Assembly: GCA_964609215.1 (NCBI GenBank)
Contig: CAZSQZ010000017.1
Location: forward strand, 17,217 to 81,216
Direction: 5' to 3'
DNA from: JABDKJ01 sp964609215
GTDB lineage: Bacteria > Bacteroidota > Bacteroidia > Flavobacteriales_D > JABDKJ01
DNA: 64,000 nt
Shown here: piece after piece, positions 9,662-18,302 of the stretch
Layout: each line of letters begins with the position of its first letter
Position numbering within the stretch: position 1 is the stretch's first letter
The notes under the pieces: generated by a model
What the model saw: only the letters and a program-made list of their open reading frames with translations
Databases searched by the model: none
Told to the model about the DNA's origin: nothing
Position numbers and translations under genes: made by a program

Positions 9662-9692
9662 TAAATTATCTAATTAGCCAATGACCAACTCC

Positions 9693-9745
9693 CATCTCAA
9701 CTTCGCTCGATGTGCGCTCGGCTCCGCTCGATGTAAGCTCGGCTT
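9693..9745. repeat. GC-rich repeat with 21-bp tandem duplication (copy 2 of the 7291 repeat)
   Basis: Bases 9693-9715 repeat the 7291 element. From 9704 a 21-base unit (CGCTCGATGT, two variable bases, GCTCGGCTN) occurs twice in tandem, with a third degraded start (TGCTTTAC). It sits in the hemH-hemG spacer. It is GC-rich against an AT-rich background. Confidence 0.6.
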
Positions 9746-9787
9746 TGCTTTACTTTCCTTGATGTGTGTTCTTTCTAATAAACCAAA

Positions 9788-10810
9788 TCACCCTTCATTA
9801 CACCATTTCGCTAAAGTATCTACCCACTCATCATCCGTATTCAGGCAAGGGATTAATTTAAAACTTTCTCCACCTGCTTCCAGGAATTCATGTTTAGCTT
9901 CCATTCCAATTTCTTCTATGGTTTCCAGGCAATCAGAAACAAATGCGGGACAAACCACCAGAAGCCGTTTTTTACCTTCCTGCGCAAAACGAATTATTTC
10001 AAAATCTGAATAGGGTTTTAACCAAGGATCTTTTCCCAATCTAGATTGAAAACTAACAGAATATTTTTCAGGATTGAGATTCAATTGTTTGGCCACCGCT
10101 TTTGTGGTTTCGTGCACTTGATGTCTATAACATGTAGCATGCGCCTTATTGGGTATTTCACAGCAATTATCGCATTTCAAACAATGTTCTCCGGTAGGAT
10201 CAGACTTTTTTACATGTCTTTCAGGAATACCGTGATAGGAGAATAGAATATGATCGTAAGGTTCTTCTAAATGTTTTGCAATATTTTTAGATAGTGCAGT
10301 TATGTAAGATTCATCTTTGTAAAAAGGAGGCAGCGTTTCCATTTTTAAGTGCGGATACTTTTTCTCCATTATCTCTGCTGCTTTTGCAACCACCGTTTCA
10401 TAGGAAGACATTGCATAATGCGGATAAAGCGGAACCAAATGAATGGTTTCCAATTCAGTATTTCGCTGTACCAATTTATCAATACCTGCTTCTATCGACA
10501 TTTTACCGTAGCGCATTCCTAGCTCCAAATCTGATTCTAGCCTTGGGGCTAATTTTGCTTTTAATCGCTCGCTTAATACAATTAGAGGTGAGCCCTCATC
10601 CCACCAAATAGATTGATAAGCTGCTGCAGATTTCTTAGGTCGCGTAGGTAAAATGATGCATTCGATAAGAAACTTCCTTAATAGATAAGGGACATCAATC
10701 ACTCTTTCGTCCATTAAAAATTCCCTTAAATAAACTCTAATGTCCTTAGTTGATGGGCTCTCAGGAGAACCCAGATTTACTAGTAAAACTCCTCTTTTCT
10801 TCAAATTCAT
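9788..10810 (-). CDS. hemH: Ferrochelatase
   Basis: 340 residues, colinear with bacterial ferrochelatases: GVLLVNLGSPESP at the N-terminus, WWDEGSPL near residue 70, and SYHGIPERH with the catalytic His193. It inserts Fe2+ into protoporphyrin IX, the last step of heme synthesis, at the cytoplasmic membrane face. Directly after the active-site histidine is a cysteine cluster (Cys210, 213, 216, 217 and 227), in the region where some bacterial ferrochelatases carry cysteines. Whether it binds an iron-sulfur cluster cannot be told from sequence. The start lies 13 bases after the regulator gene on the same strand, so it is probably co-transcribed with it and with hemG. Confidence 0.96.
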   Translation of the reverse strand: MNLKKRGVLLVNLGSPESPSTKDIRVYLREFLMDERVIDVPYLLRKFLIECIILPTRPKKSAAAYQSIWWDEGSPLIVLSERLKAKLAPRLESDLELGMRYGKMSIEAGIDKLVQRNTELETIHLVPLYPHYAMSSYETVVAKAAEIMEKKYPHLKMETLPPFYKDESYITALSKNIAKHLEEPYDHILFSYHGIPERHVKKSDPTGEHCLKCDNCCEIPNKAHATCYRHQVHETTKAVAKQLNLNPEKYSVSFQSRLGKDPWLKPYSDFEIIRFAQEGKKRLLVVCPAFVSDCLETIEEIGMEAKHEFLEAGGESFKLIPCLNTDDEWVDTLAKWCNEG

Positions 10811-10823
10811 ACCAACATAACAA

Positions 10824-11717
10824 TTAAGACATCAAATGTTTTTTAGGTGTAATGCCATATTTCTTTTTAAAGGCACTGATATAATGACTTGGATTTGTAT
10901 ATCCCAATGCATAAGCCACATCTTTTACCTTATAAGTGCCTGAATCCAACATTTTTAAAGATTGACTTAATTTGTAATCATTAAGATATGAGGTAACGGT
11001 TTGCCCATAAATATTTTTGAAACCAACTTTTAATTGATATTCATTCAAACCAATCTCATCTGCTAATTCCTTCATGGTAGGTGGATTTGACATCCTTTCA
11101 ATAATGATGCTTTTAGACCTGATAATCTTGTCTACATTACTTTGATCTCTGAGAAAAGGACAATTATCAGCAAAGCCTTTTTCGCTCTTTTTAAAATATA
11201 GGCTTAAGAGTTCTAAAGCCTTGCCTTTCATGTAAAGATTATTGGAAATGCTATCCACCCTTTGGTCAAAAATTTGGCTTAAACACAACGATAGCATGGC
11301 ATTCATTTCGTTCTGCTCATAGAATTTGTTCTGAATGTTTTCACCGCTTAGGAATGGGAAATCATCCGTGTCATGAACAAAAAGTTTGTGTAATCTCTTG
11401 GGAGAGATAAGCATGAAAATCATTTTCGCACCTGGCTTTATGTCTATTTTATGAGCTAAGTCCATTGAAGGGTTGTAGAGTAACATGCTTTCATTATTCT
11501 TTAAGTCTCTTGAATAATGCGGCCCAAAATTAAATTTTGCCCAAGATTCAAAACAGAAAAAAAATTGAATTACACCCTTTGGAACCGTCTGAATAATAAC
11601 CCCATCCTCATTCGATAAATTACTGATTTTGAAGAGATGAAAGCTCTCTTCAAGCTCGTATTTTATCGAGCTCATTTCAGAGGTATTTTTTTTATTTTCA
11701 ATAAAAGAAAAATCCAT
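10824..11717 (-). CDS. AraC-family transcriptional regulator divergent from hemA
   Basis: 297 residues. The last about 95 residues hold two helix-turn-helix motifs of the AraC/XylS type (MKELADEIGLNEYQLKVGFK and VKDVAYALGYTNPSHYISAF, ending in the typical YGITPKKHL). The N-terminal about 190 residues are a sensor domain of unknown ligand with no cupin metal motif that I can recognise. The gene is transcribed away from hemA, with a 191-base shared promoter region containing a palindrome, and lies immediately upstream of hemH. A role as local regulator of heme synthesis is inference from position. Confidence 0.9.
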   Translation of the reverse strand: MDFSFIENKKNTSEMSSIKYELEESFHLFKISNLSNEDGVIIQTVPKGVIQFFFCFESWAKFNFGPHYSRDLKNNESMLLYNPSMDLAHKIDIKPGAKMIFMLISPKRLHKLFVHDTDDFPFLSGENIQNKFYEQNEMNAMLSLCLSQIFDQRVDSISNNLYMKGKALELLSLYFKKSEKGFADNCPFLRDQSNVDKIIRSKSIIIERMSNPPTMKELADEIGLNEYQLKVGFKNIYGQTVTSYLNDYKLSQSLKMLDSGTYKVKDVAYALGYTNPSHYISAFKKKYGITPKKHLMS

Positions 11718-11801
11718 TTATTTAAAACCTATAATAGTGTTGTTCTGTTCTAAAATTTATTGAAACACCCATAAATCAAGGCGAAAATCCGTTTTTTCTT
11801 C

Positions 11802-11818
11802 TTTAGAACCATTCTAAA
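11802..11818. promoter_or_regulatory. Candidate operator palindrome in the regulator-hemA intergenic region
   Basis: Perfect inverted repeat TTTAGAA-CCA-TTCTAAA. A further half-site TTCTAAA occurs at 11748-11754, close to the regulator start. Position between two divergent promoters suggests an operator, but no binding data exist. Confidence 0.4.
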
Positions 11819-11885
11819 TTAACCTATTTTACACTTTCTTATTATTTCAACATCATATAGAGGTATTTTTTTCTGTCCTAGCTTA

Positions 11886-11893
11886 TACATTTG
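11886..11893 (+). promoter_or_regulatory. hemA promoter, -7 box of Bacteroidota type
   Basis: TACATTTG matches the Bacteroidota -7 consensus TAnnTTTG exactly and lies 15 bases before the hemA ATG, leaving a leader of about 10 bases. No convincing TTG/TTTG -33 box is seen at the expected distance; an A/T run lies there, which could fit activator dependence. Confidence 0.45.
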
Positions 11894-11908
11894 TCGAGCA
11901 TTTAGGGT

Positions 11909-13147
11909 ATGACGAAAGAGGGTTTAGGTTACTTATTCATTAAGAAAGATTATTCAGTTTTTGGAATCAGTCACAAGGAGTTGGCTATTGATGATCGCCA
12001 AGTCTACGCTCTTTCAATTGATCAACAGAAAAGTTTACTTCAAGAAGCACAGAAGGAAGGATGTCCTTTTGTAATGATCCTTTCTACATGTAACAGAACA
12101 GAATTTTTTATTGAAGGAGATTTCATTGATCCCTTTAAGAAGATTTTAAGTAATCGAAATAAAGATTGGAATGAAATTTCCCATTTGGTTTATACGTTCT
12201 CTGGAAAGGAAGCAATAGATCATACTTTTTCAGTTGCAGCAGGCCTAGAATCGCAAATACCAGGTGATTTCGAGATTATTGGTCAGATGCGAAAAGCGTT
12301 TAATCGTTCAAAGTCTATTTTTCAAAGTTCTGCTTTTTTCGAACGATTGATTAATACAGTCACACATGTGAGTAAACGTGTGAAGAATGAGACGGGATTC
12401 AGTTCTGGAGTTACTTCGACCGCATATGCTGCAGTGAAGTGTATTCGCGAAAACTATCCCAATATTAAGGATGAAAAAGTACTTATTTACGGAACAGGAA
12501 AGATTGGAGCAAATGTTTGTGAAAATCTGGTTAAACATGTTCCCAAGGAGAATATTCGAATAATAAATAGAAGTATTGAGAAAGCGGAAGTTCTTTCAGA
12601 AAGATACGGTTTGAAATGTTTGAGTGAAGAACATTTAGAAGAATCATTGAACCTCTCAGATGTAATAGTTGTAGCTACTGGTGCTTCTCAACCGACCGTT
12701 AGAGAAGAGATGATAAAAAATAAAGGAAGTAAATTCTTGATTGATTTGTCTCTGCCGAGGAATGTAGATATATCGCTGTATAACAGCGAGTGGGTTTTAG
12801 ACGTGGATGAATTATCCAGAAAAAATAATGAAACTGTTCAACATAGATTATTAGAAGTGCCCAAGGTAGAAGCTATTGTTCAGGAGAATAAAATGAAATT
12901 TTTCGAATGGATGGATAATAGGAAATATGCTCCTACCATGAGTGCAATTCAGCAGAAACTCAACAAGGTAAAAAGCAAAGAACTTCAAAAAACCCCATTT
13001 GGAAAAGAGCAATTTAATAAGGAAGAGGTTGAAGAATTGACCAATACCATTATCAAAAAAATTGCTGGCTCTTTTTATGGAAAGATTCAAAACATGAACT
13101 CATCAGAGTTGGACTTAGTGCATCAATTATTTGATGACCAAAAGTAA
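11909..13147 (+). CDS. hemA: Glutamyl-tRNA reductase
   Basis: 412 residues. The catalytic cysteine is Cys61 in the invariant STCNRTEFF motif. The NADPH-binding domain follows (VLIYGTGKIGANVCENL near residue 195) and a C-terminal helical dimerisation domain ends the protein. It reduces glutamyl-tRNA to glutamate-1-semialdehyde, the committed step of the C5 route to tetrapyrroles. It is the first gene of a tight rightward operon; its stop overlaps the hemC start (TAATG). The divergent AraC-type gene is the obvious candidate regulator. Confidence 0.97.
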   Translation: MTKEGLGYLFIKKDYSVFGISHKELAIDDRQVYALSIDQQKSLLQEAQKEGCPFVMILSTCNRTEFFIEGDFIDPFKKILSNRNKDWNEISHLVYTFSGKEAIDHTFSVAAGLESQIPGDFEIIGQMRKAFNRSKSIFQSSAFFERLINTVTHVSKRVKNETGFSSGVTSTAYAAVKCIRENYPNIKDEKVLIYGTGKIGANVCENLVKHVPKENIRIINRSIEKAEVLSERYGLKCLSEEHLEESLNLSDVIVVATGASQPTVREEMIKNKGSKFLIDLSLPRNVDISLYNSEWVLDVDELSRKNNETVQHRLLEVPKVEAIVQENKMKFFEWMDNRKYAPTMSAIQQKLNKVKSKELQKTPFGKEQFNKEEVEELTNTIIKKIAGSFYGKIQNMNSSELDLVHQLFDDQK

Positions 13148-14058
13148 TGGCAAATTTCGTTCGGATAGGGACTAGGGATAGTGAATTAGCTCTTTGGCAA
13201 GCCAATACGGTTAAAAGCCAGTTAGAAAGCAAAGGGCAAACTTGTGAATTGGTCTTTATTAAAAGTGGCGGAGACATGGACCAGCAAAGCACTTTTCAAA
13301 ACATGGGTTCTGTTGGAATTTTTACCAAAGCGCTTGACCAGGCCTTACTAAGAAATGAAATTGATATTGCCGTTCATTCTTTAAAAGACGCTCCTACTGT
13401 TCCTGAAAATGGACTGTGTTTGGCGGCCGTTTTGAAAAGAGAAAATCCCTATGATCTCTTAATTAGAAATGGAGACAAATCCCTTGAGCAGAATGATTTT
13501 TTATTAGGAACAGGAAGTATTCGCAGGCAAGCACAATGGAGAAATAGATTCCCCAACCACGAGATAAAAGGTATCCGGGGAAATGTAGGTACACGTCTAA
13601 GAAAGTTAGAGGAAGAGAACTTTGACGGAATTATTTTGGCCAATGCCGGATTAATACGTTTAGGAAGTGTCCCTGATAATTCGGAAGTTTTAGATTGGAT
13701 GATTCCAGCTCCAGCTCAAGGAATCATAGGAATATACTGTAGGTCCGAAGATGCATTGCTTAGAAAGAGTCTTGATTTAATTAACCATGAAGAAAGCATG
13801 CTTTCTGCAATTGCAGAACGATCATTATTGAATGAATTAGAAGGAGGGTGTTCAGCTCCTATTGGGGCCTTGGCAATTGTAAATGATCAGAAATTAGCGT
13901 TAAAAGCTTGCTTATTATCAGAAGATGGGAAGTATCGTATCGATGCTGTGAAGAAAGGAGATAAGGAGAATGCTGAAAATATCGGTAGAGAATTAGCTCG
14001 AGAAATGCTTGCAGGAGGTGGAAATGAAATCATAATGGAATTGCGGCATGCTCAATAA
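13147..14058 (+). CDS. hemC: Hydroxymethylbilane synthase (porphobilinogen deaminase)
   Basis: 303 residues, normal family length. It begins with IGTRDSELALWQANTV, has the substrate-binding SGGDMDQQ and HSLKDAPT segments, and the dipyrromethane-cofactor cysteine is Cys235 in LEGGCSAPIGA. It polymerises four porphobilinogens into hydroxymethylbilane in the cytoplasm. The start overlaps the hemA stop by one base, and its 3' end overlaps hemD by 11 bases. Confidence 0.97.
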   Translation: MANFVRIGTRDSELALWQANTVKSQLESKGQTCELVFIKSGGDMDQQSTFQNMGSVGIFTKALDQALLRNEIDIAVHSLKDAPTVPENGLCLAAVLKRENPYDLLIRNGDKSLEQNDFLLGTGSIRRQAQWRNRFPNHEIKGIRGNVGTRLRKLEEENFDGIILANAGLIRLGSVPDNSEVLDWMIPAPAQGIIGIYCRSEDALLRKSLDLINHEESMLSAIAERSLLNELEGGCSAPIGALAIVNDQKLALKACLLSEDGKYRIDAVKKGDKENAENIGRELAREMLAGGGNEIIMELRHAQ

Positions 14059-14728
14059 ACTGAAAATACTATGCTTGAAATCTCCGTCCAGATCATTATT
14101 GGATGATGGAAAAGATTTTGGTATGCAAATTGACTTTTGTGAAGTCATTCATATAGAGCCCTGTCTCGATGGTCAACGCATTTTGGATAGAATGTGTTCA
14201 AAAGATGTATTTGTTTTTACCTCTTATAATGCAGTGCAATTACTTAGACCTTATTTCAAAAAGGAGAATAGAGCAGTTTACTGTGTAGGTGAAAAAGGAG
14301 CTAATGCGTTGAAAACATATTTTGATGATGTTAAAGTATCTTCAAATGTTAAAGCCTTGGCAGAAATGATCATTACTGATAAGGTTCAATCCCTAGTCCA
14401 TTTTAAAGGTAATTTGAGCTTGAGTACTTTAAGAAACGCGCTCAACGAGAATGAAATTCCTTTGGAGGAGGAATTGATATACAATACTGTTGAAACTCAT
14501 CCTGTTGTTGATAATCTCAATTACTATGATGCTTTATTATTTTTCTCTCCTAGCGGTGTAAGAAGCTTTACAAAGAACAATAGGTTTCCTAATACAATTA
14601 TAGGAGCGATAGGAGAAACCACCAGGAAAGCCATTGATTTGAATGATGTGCTTGTCCCTAAAAATTCGGATACATATGACTTACTCAAAGGAATTAGAAC
14701 AAAATACGAAAGTCTTGCCCAACTATAA
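14048..14728 (+). CDS. hemD: Uroporphyrinogen-III synthase
   Basis: 226 residues of a poorly conserved family. Supporting motifs are DVFVFTSYNAVQLLRPYF near residue 55, YCVGEKGANALKTYF near residue 78 and the C-terminal LLFFSPSGVRSFTKNN followed by IGAIGETTRKAI, which are the usual hinge and active-cleft segments. It closes hydroxymethylbilane with inversion of ring D. It lies exactly where hemD is expected, between hemC and hemE, overlapping both. Confidence 0.9.
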   Translation: MLNKLKILCLKSPSRSLLDDGKDFGMQIDFCEVIHIEPCLDGQRILDRMCSKDVFVFTSYNAVQLLRPYFKKENRAVYCVGEKGANALKTYFDDVKVSSNVKALAEMIITDKVQSLVHFKGNLSLSTLRNALNENEIPLEEELIYNTVETHPVVDNLNYYDALLFFSPSGVRSFTKNNRFPNTIIGAIGETTRKAIDLNDVLVPKNSDTYDLLKGIRTKYESLAQL

Positions 14729-15743
14729 AAACGATATTTTTCTCAGGGCTTTGCGAGGAGAAGAACTTTCCCGCCCTCCTGTTTGGATGATGAGACAAGC
14801 AGGAAGGTATTTGCCAGATTTCATGAAATTGAAGGCCAAATACTCTTTTTTTGAACGAGCTGAAACTCCTGAATTGGCAACTGAAATTACGGTTATGCCT
14901 GTTCATCAGGTAGGTGTGGATGCAGCGATTTTGTTTTCGGATATCTTGGTCATCCCGAAAGCCATGGGATGTCCTGTGGACATCATCACAGGCCAGGGGC
15001 CTGTGCTATCCGAACCCGTTCGGACCATGGCAGATGTAGATAAACTTATAGATCCAGATGTTGAAGAACACCTTATGCATGTCTTTGAATCTATAACATT
15101 GACCAAAGAAGCGCTCAATAATGAAGTTCCATTGATAGGTTTTGCAGGATCACCCTGGACCATCTTATGTTACATGGTACAAGGAGGCGGTTCCAAGAAC
15201 TTTGACAAGGCAAAACAATTTTGCTATGAACAGCCGGAAGCAGCGCATAAATTATTGAGCAAAATAAGCAAAGTAACCATTGCCTACCTCAATAAGAAAA
15301 TTGAAAGAGGGGTGGATGCAGTGCAGCTTTTTGATTCTTGGGGCGGATTGCTTTCACCCAAAGATTACAATGAGTTTTCATTACCTTACATGAAAGAAAT
15401 TGTTGAGGGATTATCTGAAATTCCAGTAATTTTGTTTGCAAAAGGAGCGCATTATGCCTTGAAAGGTTTAGCTCAAACAGGAGCTACAGCTCTTGGTTTG
15501 GACTGGTGCACAACACCTGATTATGCCCGTTCATTGGTGGGGAATGATATAGTGCTACAAGGAAACTTCGACCCATCAAGATTATTGAGTCCTATTCCCA
15601 TTATTGAAAAGCAAACTAAGGAAATGATTGAAGCATTTGGAACTAGGAATTACATTGCCAATTTGGGGCATGGTATTCTTCCAAATATTCCCGTTGACCA
15701 TGCAAAGGCATTTGTTCAAACGGTAAAGAGTTATTCAAAATGA
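14676..15743 (+). CDS. hemE: Uroporphyrinogen decarboxylase
   Basis: About 355 residues with the family signatures RPPVWMMRQAGRYLPDF, LFSDILVIPKAMG and GFAGSPWTILCYMVQGG, and a C-terminal NLGHGILPN. It converts uroporphyrinogen III to coproporphyrinogen III. The start is uncertain: ATGs exist at 14643 and 14676, both inside hemD. A TTG at 14715 would give MPNYKNDIFLRAL, which aligns best with the usual family N-terminus (a few residues before KND) and reduces the hemD overlap to 14 bases. The 3' end overlaps hemF by four bases (ATGA). Confidence 0.96.
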   Translation: MTYSKELEQNTKVLPNYKNDIFLRALRGEELSRPPVWMMRQAGRYLPDFMKLKAKYSFFERAETPELATEITVMPVHQVGVDAAILFSDILVIPKAMGCPVDIITGQGPVLSEPVRTMADVDKLIDPDVEEHLMHVFESITLTKEALNNEVPLIGFAGSPWTILCYMVQGGGSKNFDKAKQFCYEQPEAAHKLLSKISKVTIAYLNKKIERGVDAVQLFDSWGGLLSPKDYNEFSLPYMKEIVEGLSEIPVILFAKGAHYALKGLAQTGATALGLDWCTTPDYARSLVGNDIVLQGNFDPSRLLSPIPIIEKQTKEMIEAFGTRNYIANLGHGILPNIPVDHAKAFVQTVKSYSK

Positions 15744-16663
15744 GCATAAAAGAGCGTTTCCAAGATTACATTCACGACCTTCAAAATCAGATTTGTGAAG
15801 GAATAGAAACAATGGATGGCTCTGGAAAATTTCAGGAAGATATTTGGGAACGAGAAGGAGGAGGAGGAGGAAAGACCAGAGTCATTTCTAATGGTAGAAT
15901 AGTTGAAAAGGGAGGAGTCAATACTTCAGTAGTTCATGGGAAACTAAGTCCAATGGCTCAGAAACAACTTAAGGTTGAAGATGAAGACTTCTTTGCTTGT
16001 GGTGTTTCATTAGTTATACATCCGGAAAGCCCCATGATACCCACCATACACATGAACGTTCGTTATTTTGAACTTTATGATTTAGATGGAAAACAAGTAA
16101 ACGGATGGTTTGGTGGGGGAATAGATTTAACACCTTATTATTTATGGGAAGAAGATGCCCAATTTTTTCATAATACGTTGAAAAAAGCTTGTGATAAACA
16201 TCATTCTAATTTTTATCCAAAGTTTAAAAAGCAATGCGATGAATATTTCTATAATTCTCACCGAGGTGAAATGCGTGGAGTTGGAGGAATATTCTTTGAC
16301 TATTTAAAGGAAAGCGAATCCAACAGTTTTTCAGATAGATTGAACTTTACCAAGGAAATAGGCGACTCTTTTCTGCCCATCTATTCAGAAATAATAAAAA
16401 GAAGAAAAGACCTAAATTGGAATGAGGAACAACGCTATTGGCAAGAGATAAGAAGAGGAAGATATGTTGAGTTTAATTTGTTGCATGACCGCGGAACGCA
16501 CTTTGGAATTAAGACCAATGGTCGCACGGAATCTATATTAATGAGTCTTCCGCCACGGGTAAGATGGGACTATGATTTTCAAACTAAGAAAGGTTCTCCT
16601 GAGGCGCATTTAATTGAAAATTTACAAGCCAAGGATTGGGCACAAAGCAAAATTGAGATATGA
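15740..16663 (+). CDS. hemF: Oxygen-dependent coproporphyrinogen-III oxidase
   Basis: 307 residues with the characteristic IWEREGGGGGKTRVI, PMIPTIHMNVRYFE, FGGGIDLTPYYLWEED and RRGRYVEFNLLHDRGTHFG segments. It uses O2 to decarboxylate coproporphyrinogen III to protoporphyrinogen IX. Presence of HemF rather than only HemN implies an aerobic lifestyle and a protoporphyrin-dependent route finishing with the FAD oxidase and HemH encoded upstream. It overlaps hemE and hemB by four bases at each end. Confidence 0.97.
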   Translation: MSIKERFQDYIHDLQNQICEGIETMDGSGKFQEDIWEREGGGGGKTRVISNGRIVEKGGVNTSVVHGKLSPMAQKQLKVEDEDFFACGVSLVIHPESPMIPTIHMNVRYFELYDLDGKQVNGWFGGGIDLTPYYLWEEDAQFFHNTLKKACDKHHSNFYPKFKKQCDEYFYNSHRGEMRGVGGIFFDYLKESESNSFSDRLNFTKEIGDSFLPIYSEIIKRRKDLNWNEEQRYWQEIRRGRYVEFNLLHDRGTHFGIKTNGRTESILMSLPPRVRWDYDFQTKKGSPEAHLIENLQAKDWAQSKIEI

Positions 16664-17658
16664 GTTCATTTCCGTATTTACGCAATAGAAGATTAAGAGC
16701 GAGTAGGAATATTCGTGCTTTAGTAGAAGAAACGCAATTGACTATCAATGATTTTTTGTGTCCCATTTTTTTGATAGAAGGTTCAAAAGAAAAACAAGAG
16801 ATTTCTTCCATGCCAAATTATTATCGTTACAGCTTGGACAAAGCTTTAGATGAAATAAAATCTTTACAGGATATGGGAGTAAAGGCATTGATGCCTTTTG
16901 CAAAAGCGCCTGATGAACTTAAAGACAATAAGGGGACAGAAGCTTTAAATGAAGATGGACTTATGCAAAAGTTCATTCGAGGAGCGAAGAAGGAATGTCC
17001 TGAAATGTTGATTTTTTCAGATGTTGCCTTAGATCCATATTCCAGTTTTGGTCATGATGGAATAGTAAAAGATGGCAAGATCATTAATGATGAGACCTGT
17101 GATATTTTAGCTGAAATGGCGGTTTCTCATGCGAAGGCTGGAGCTGATTTTGTAGCACCCAGTGATATGATGGATGGTAGAGTAGGGGCCATTCGAGAAG
17201 AGTTGGATCACAATGGATTTGAAGATACGGGTATTATGGCCTATAGTGCAAAATATGCTTCTTGTTTTTATGGCCCATTCAGAGATGCATTAGACTCTGC
17301 ACCAGTTGATGAAAAAGACGTGCCTAAAGACAAAAAGACCTATCAAATGAACTCTGCTAATTCTATTGAGGCATTGAGAGAAATAGAAATGGATATTGAT
17401 GAAGGTGCGGATATTGTAATGGTCAAACCTGCATTGGCCTATCTGGATATTATCTACCAGGCAAAACAAGATTTCAATACACCTGTTTCGGCTTATCAGG
17501 TTTCAGGTGAATATGCTATGATAAAAGCTTCAGCGGAAAAAGGTTGGTTAGACCATGATGTTGCGGTAATGGAATCCTTAACTGCAATAAAAAGGGCAGG
17601 GGCGAGCATGATTGCTTCATACTTTATTAGGGATTTTGTGAGAATTACTAAAGACTAA
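16660..17658 (+). CDS. hemB: Delta-aminolevulinic acid dehydratase (porphobilinogen synthase), Mg-type
   Basis: 332 residues. The active-site lysines lie in AYSAKYASCFYGPFRDA (near residue 203) and in MVKPALAYLD (Lys256). The metal segment starting at Asp121 reads DVALDPYSSFGHDG, so the three cysteines of zinc-dependent enzymes are replaced by Ala/Asp residues. This is the pattern of Mg2+-dependent HemB, as in Pseudomonas. It condenses two aminolevulinates to porphobilinogen. It follows hemF with a four-base overlap and is separated from hemL by an ORF6N gene. Confidence 0.97.
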   Translation: MSSFPYLRNRRLRASRNIRALVEETQLTINDFLCPIFLIEGSKEKQEISSMPNYYRYSLDKALDEIKSLQDMGVKALMPFAKAPDELKDNKGTEALNEDGLMQKFIRGAKKECPEMLIFSDVALDPYSSFGHDGIVKDGKIINDETCDILAEMAVSHAKAGADFVAPSDMMDGRVGAIREELDHNGFEDTGIMAYSAKYASCFYGPFRDALDSAPVDEKDVPKDKKTYQMNSANSIEALREIEMDIDEGADIVMVKPALAYLDIIYQAKQDFNTPVSAYQVSGEYAMIKASAEKGWLDHDVAVMESLTAIKRAGASMIASYFIRDFVRITKD

Positions 17659-17777
17659 ATTATTTCATAGGTTTATGGAAAAAATATTCTTCCAAATTGA
17701 AATCTTGAAATCACATATTGTGATGTCAAGTTAAAAACTATTGAGAATTAAAAGTTCGCGTTTAAATTAGATATATT

Positions 17778-18287
17778 ATGAATGAACAGGTGACAATTCC
17801 AGATGAGTTTGTGATGAGTAAGATTTTTATCATCGATCAGATTAAGGTTATGTTAGATAGTGATTTGTCGGAGCTTTATCAAGTAGAAACAAGAGTCTTA
17901 AATCAGCAAGTAAAAAGAAATTTAAATCGATTTCCGAAAGATTTCATGTTCCAACTGACAGAAGAACAATGGAAAAATTTGAAATCGCAAAATGCGACCT
18001 CAAGCTGGGGAGGTCGAAGAACTTTACCATATGTTTTCACTGAACAAGGTGTTGCAATGTTATCTAGTGTTCTGAATAGCAATGTCGCAATACAAATGAA
18101 CATTCAGATTATTCGTGTTTTCACTAAAATGCGTGAAATGCTCCTAACTCATAAAGACTTGCTTTTAGAAATGGAAGAAATTAAAAAGAAGGTCACGGGG
18201 CAAGATGAAAAAATAGAGTTGATTTTTAATTATCTCAAACAATTTATTCAACAAAAGGAACAACCACGAAAGAAGATCGGATATTAA
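17778..18287 (+). CDS. ORF6N domain protein (phage antirepressor-like) inside the heme operon
   Basis: 169 residues. The N-terminal about 90 residues match the ORF6N DNA-binding domain: IDQIKVMLDSDLSELYQVET, VLNQQVKRNLNRFPKDFMFQ and the aromatic LPYVFTEQGVAMLSSVL. The C-terminal 60 residues are a lysine/glutamate-rich coiled coil. Such proteins occur in phages and as solitary chromosomal copies in Bacteroidota, and their role there is unknown. It lies 119 bases after hemB and 15 bases before hemL on the same strand, with no other phage gene nearby. It could be a captured regulator or simply a passenger. Confidence 0.88.
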   Translation: MNEQVTIPDEFVMSKIFIIDQIKVMLDSDLSELYQVETRVLNQQVKRNLNRFPKDFMFQLTEEQWKNLKSQNATSSWGGRRTLPYVFTEQGVAMLSSVLNSNVAIQMNIQIIRVFTKMREMLLTHKDLLLEMEEIKKKVTGQDEKIELIFNYLKQFIQQKEQPRKKIGY

Positions 18288-18302
18288 ATATTTTTTAATT
18301 AG

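Noticed and set aside
14643..14728. Upstream ATG start (14643) for hemE
   Set aside because: It would place 86 bases of hemE within hemD and add residues with no similarity to the family; later starts fit better.
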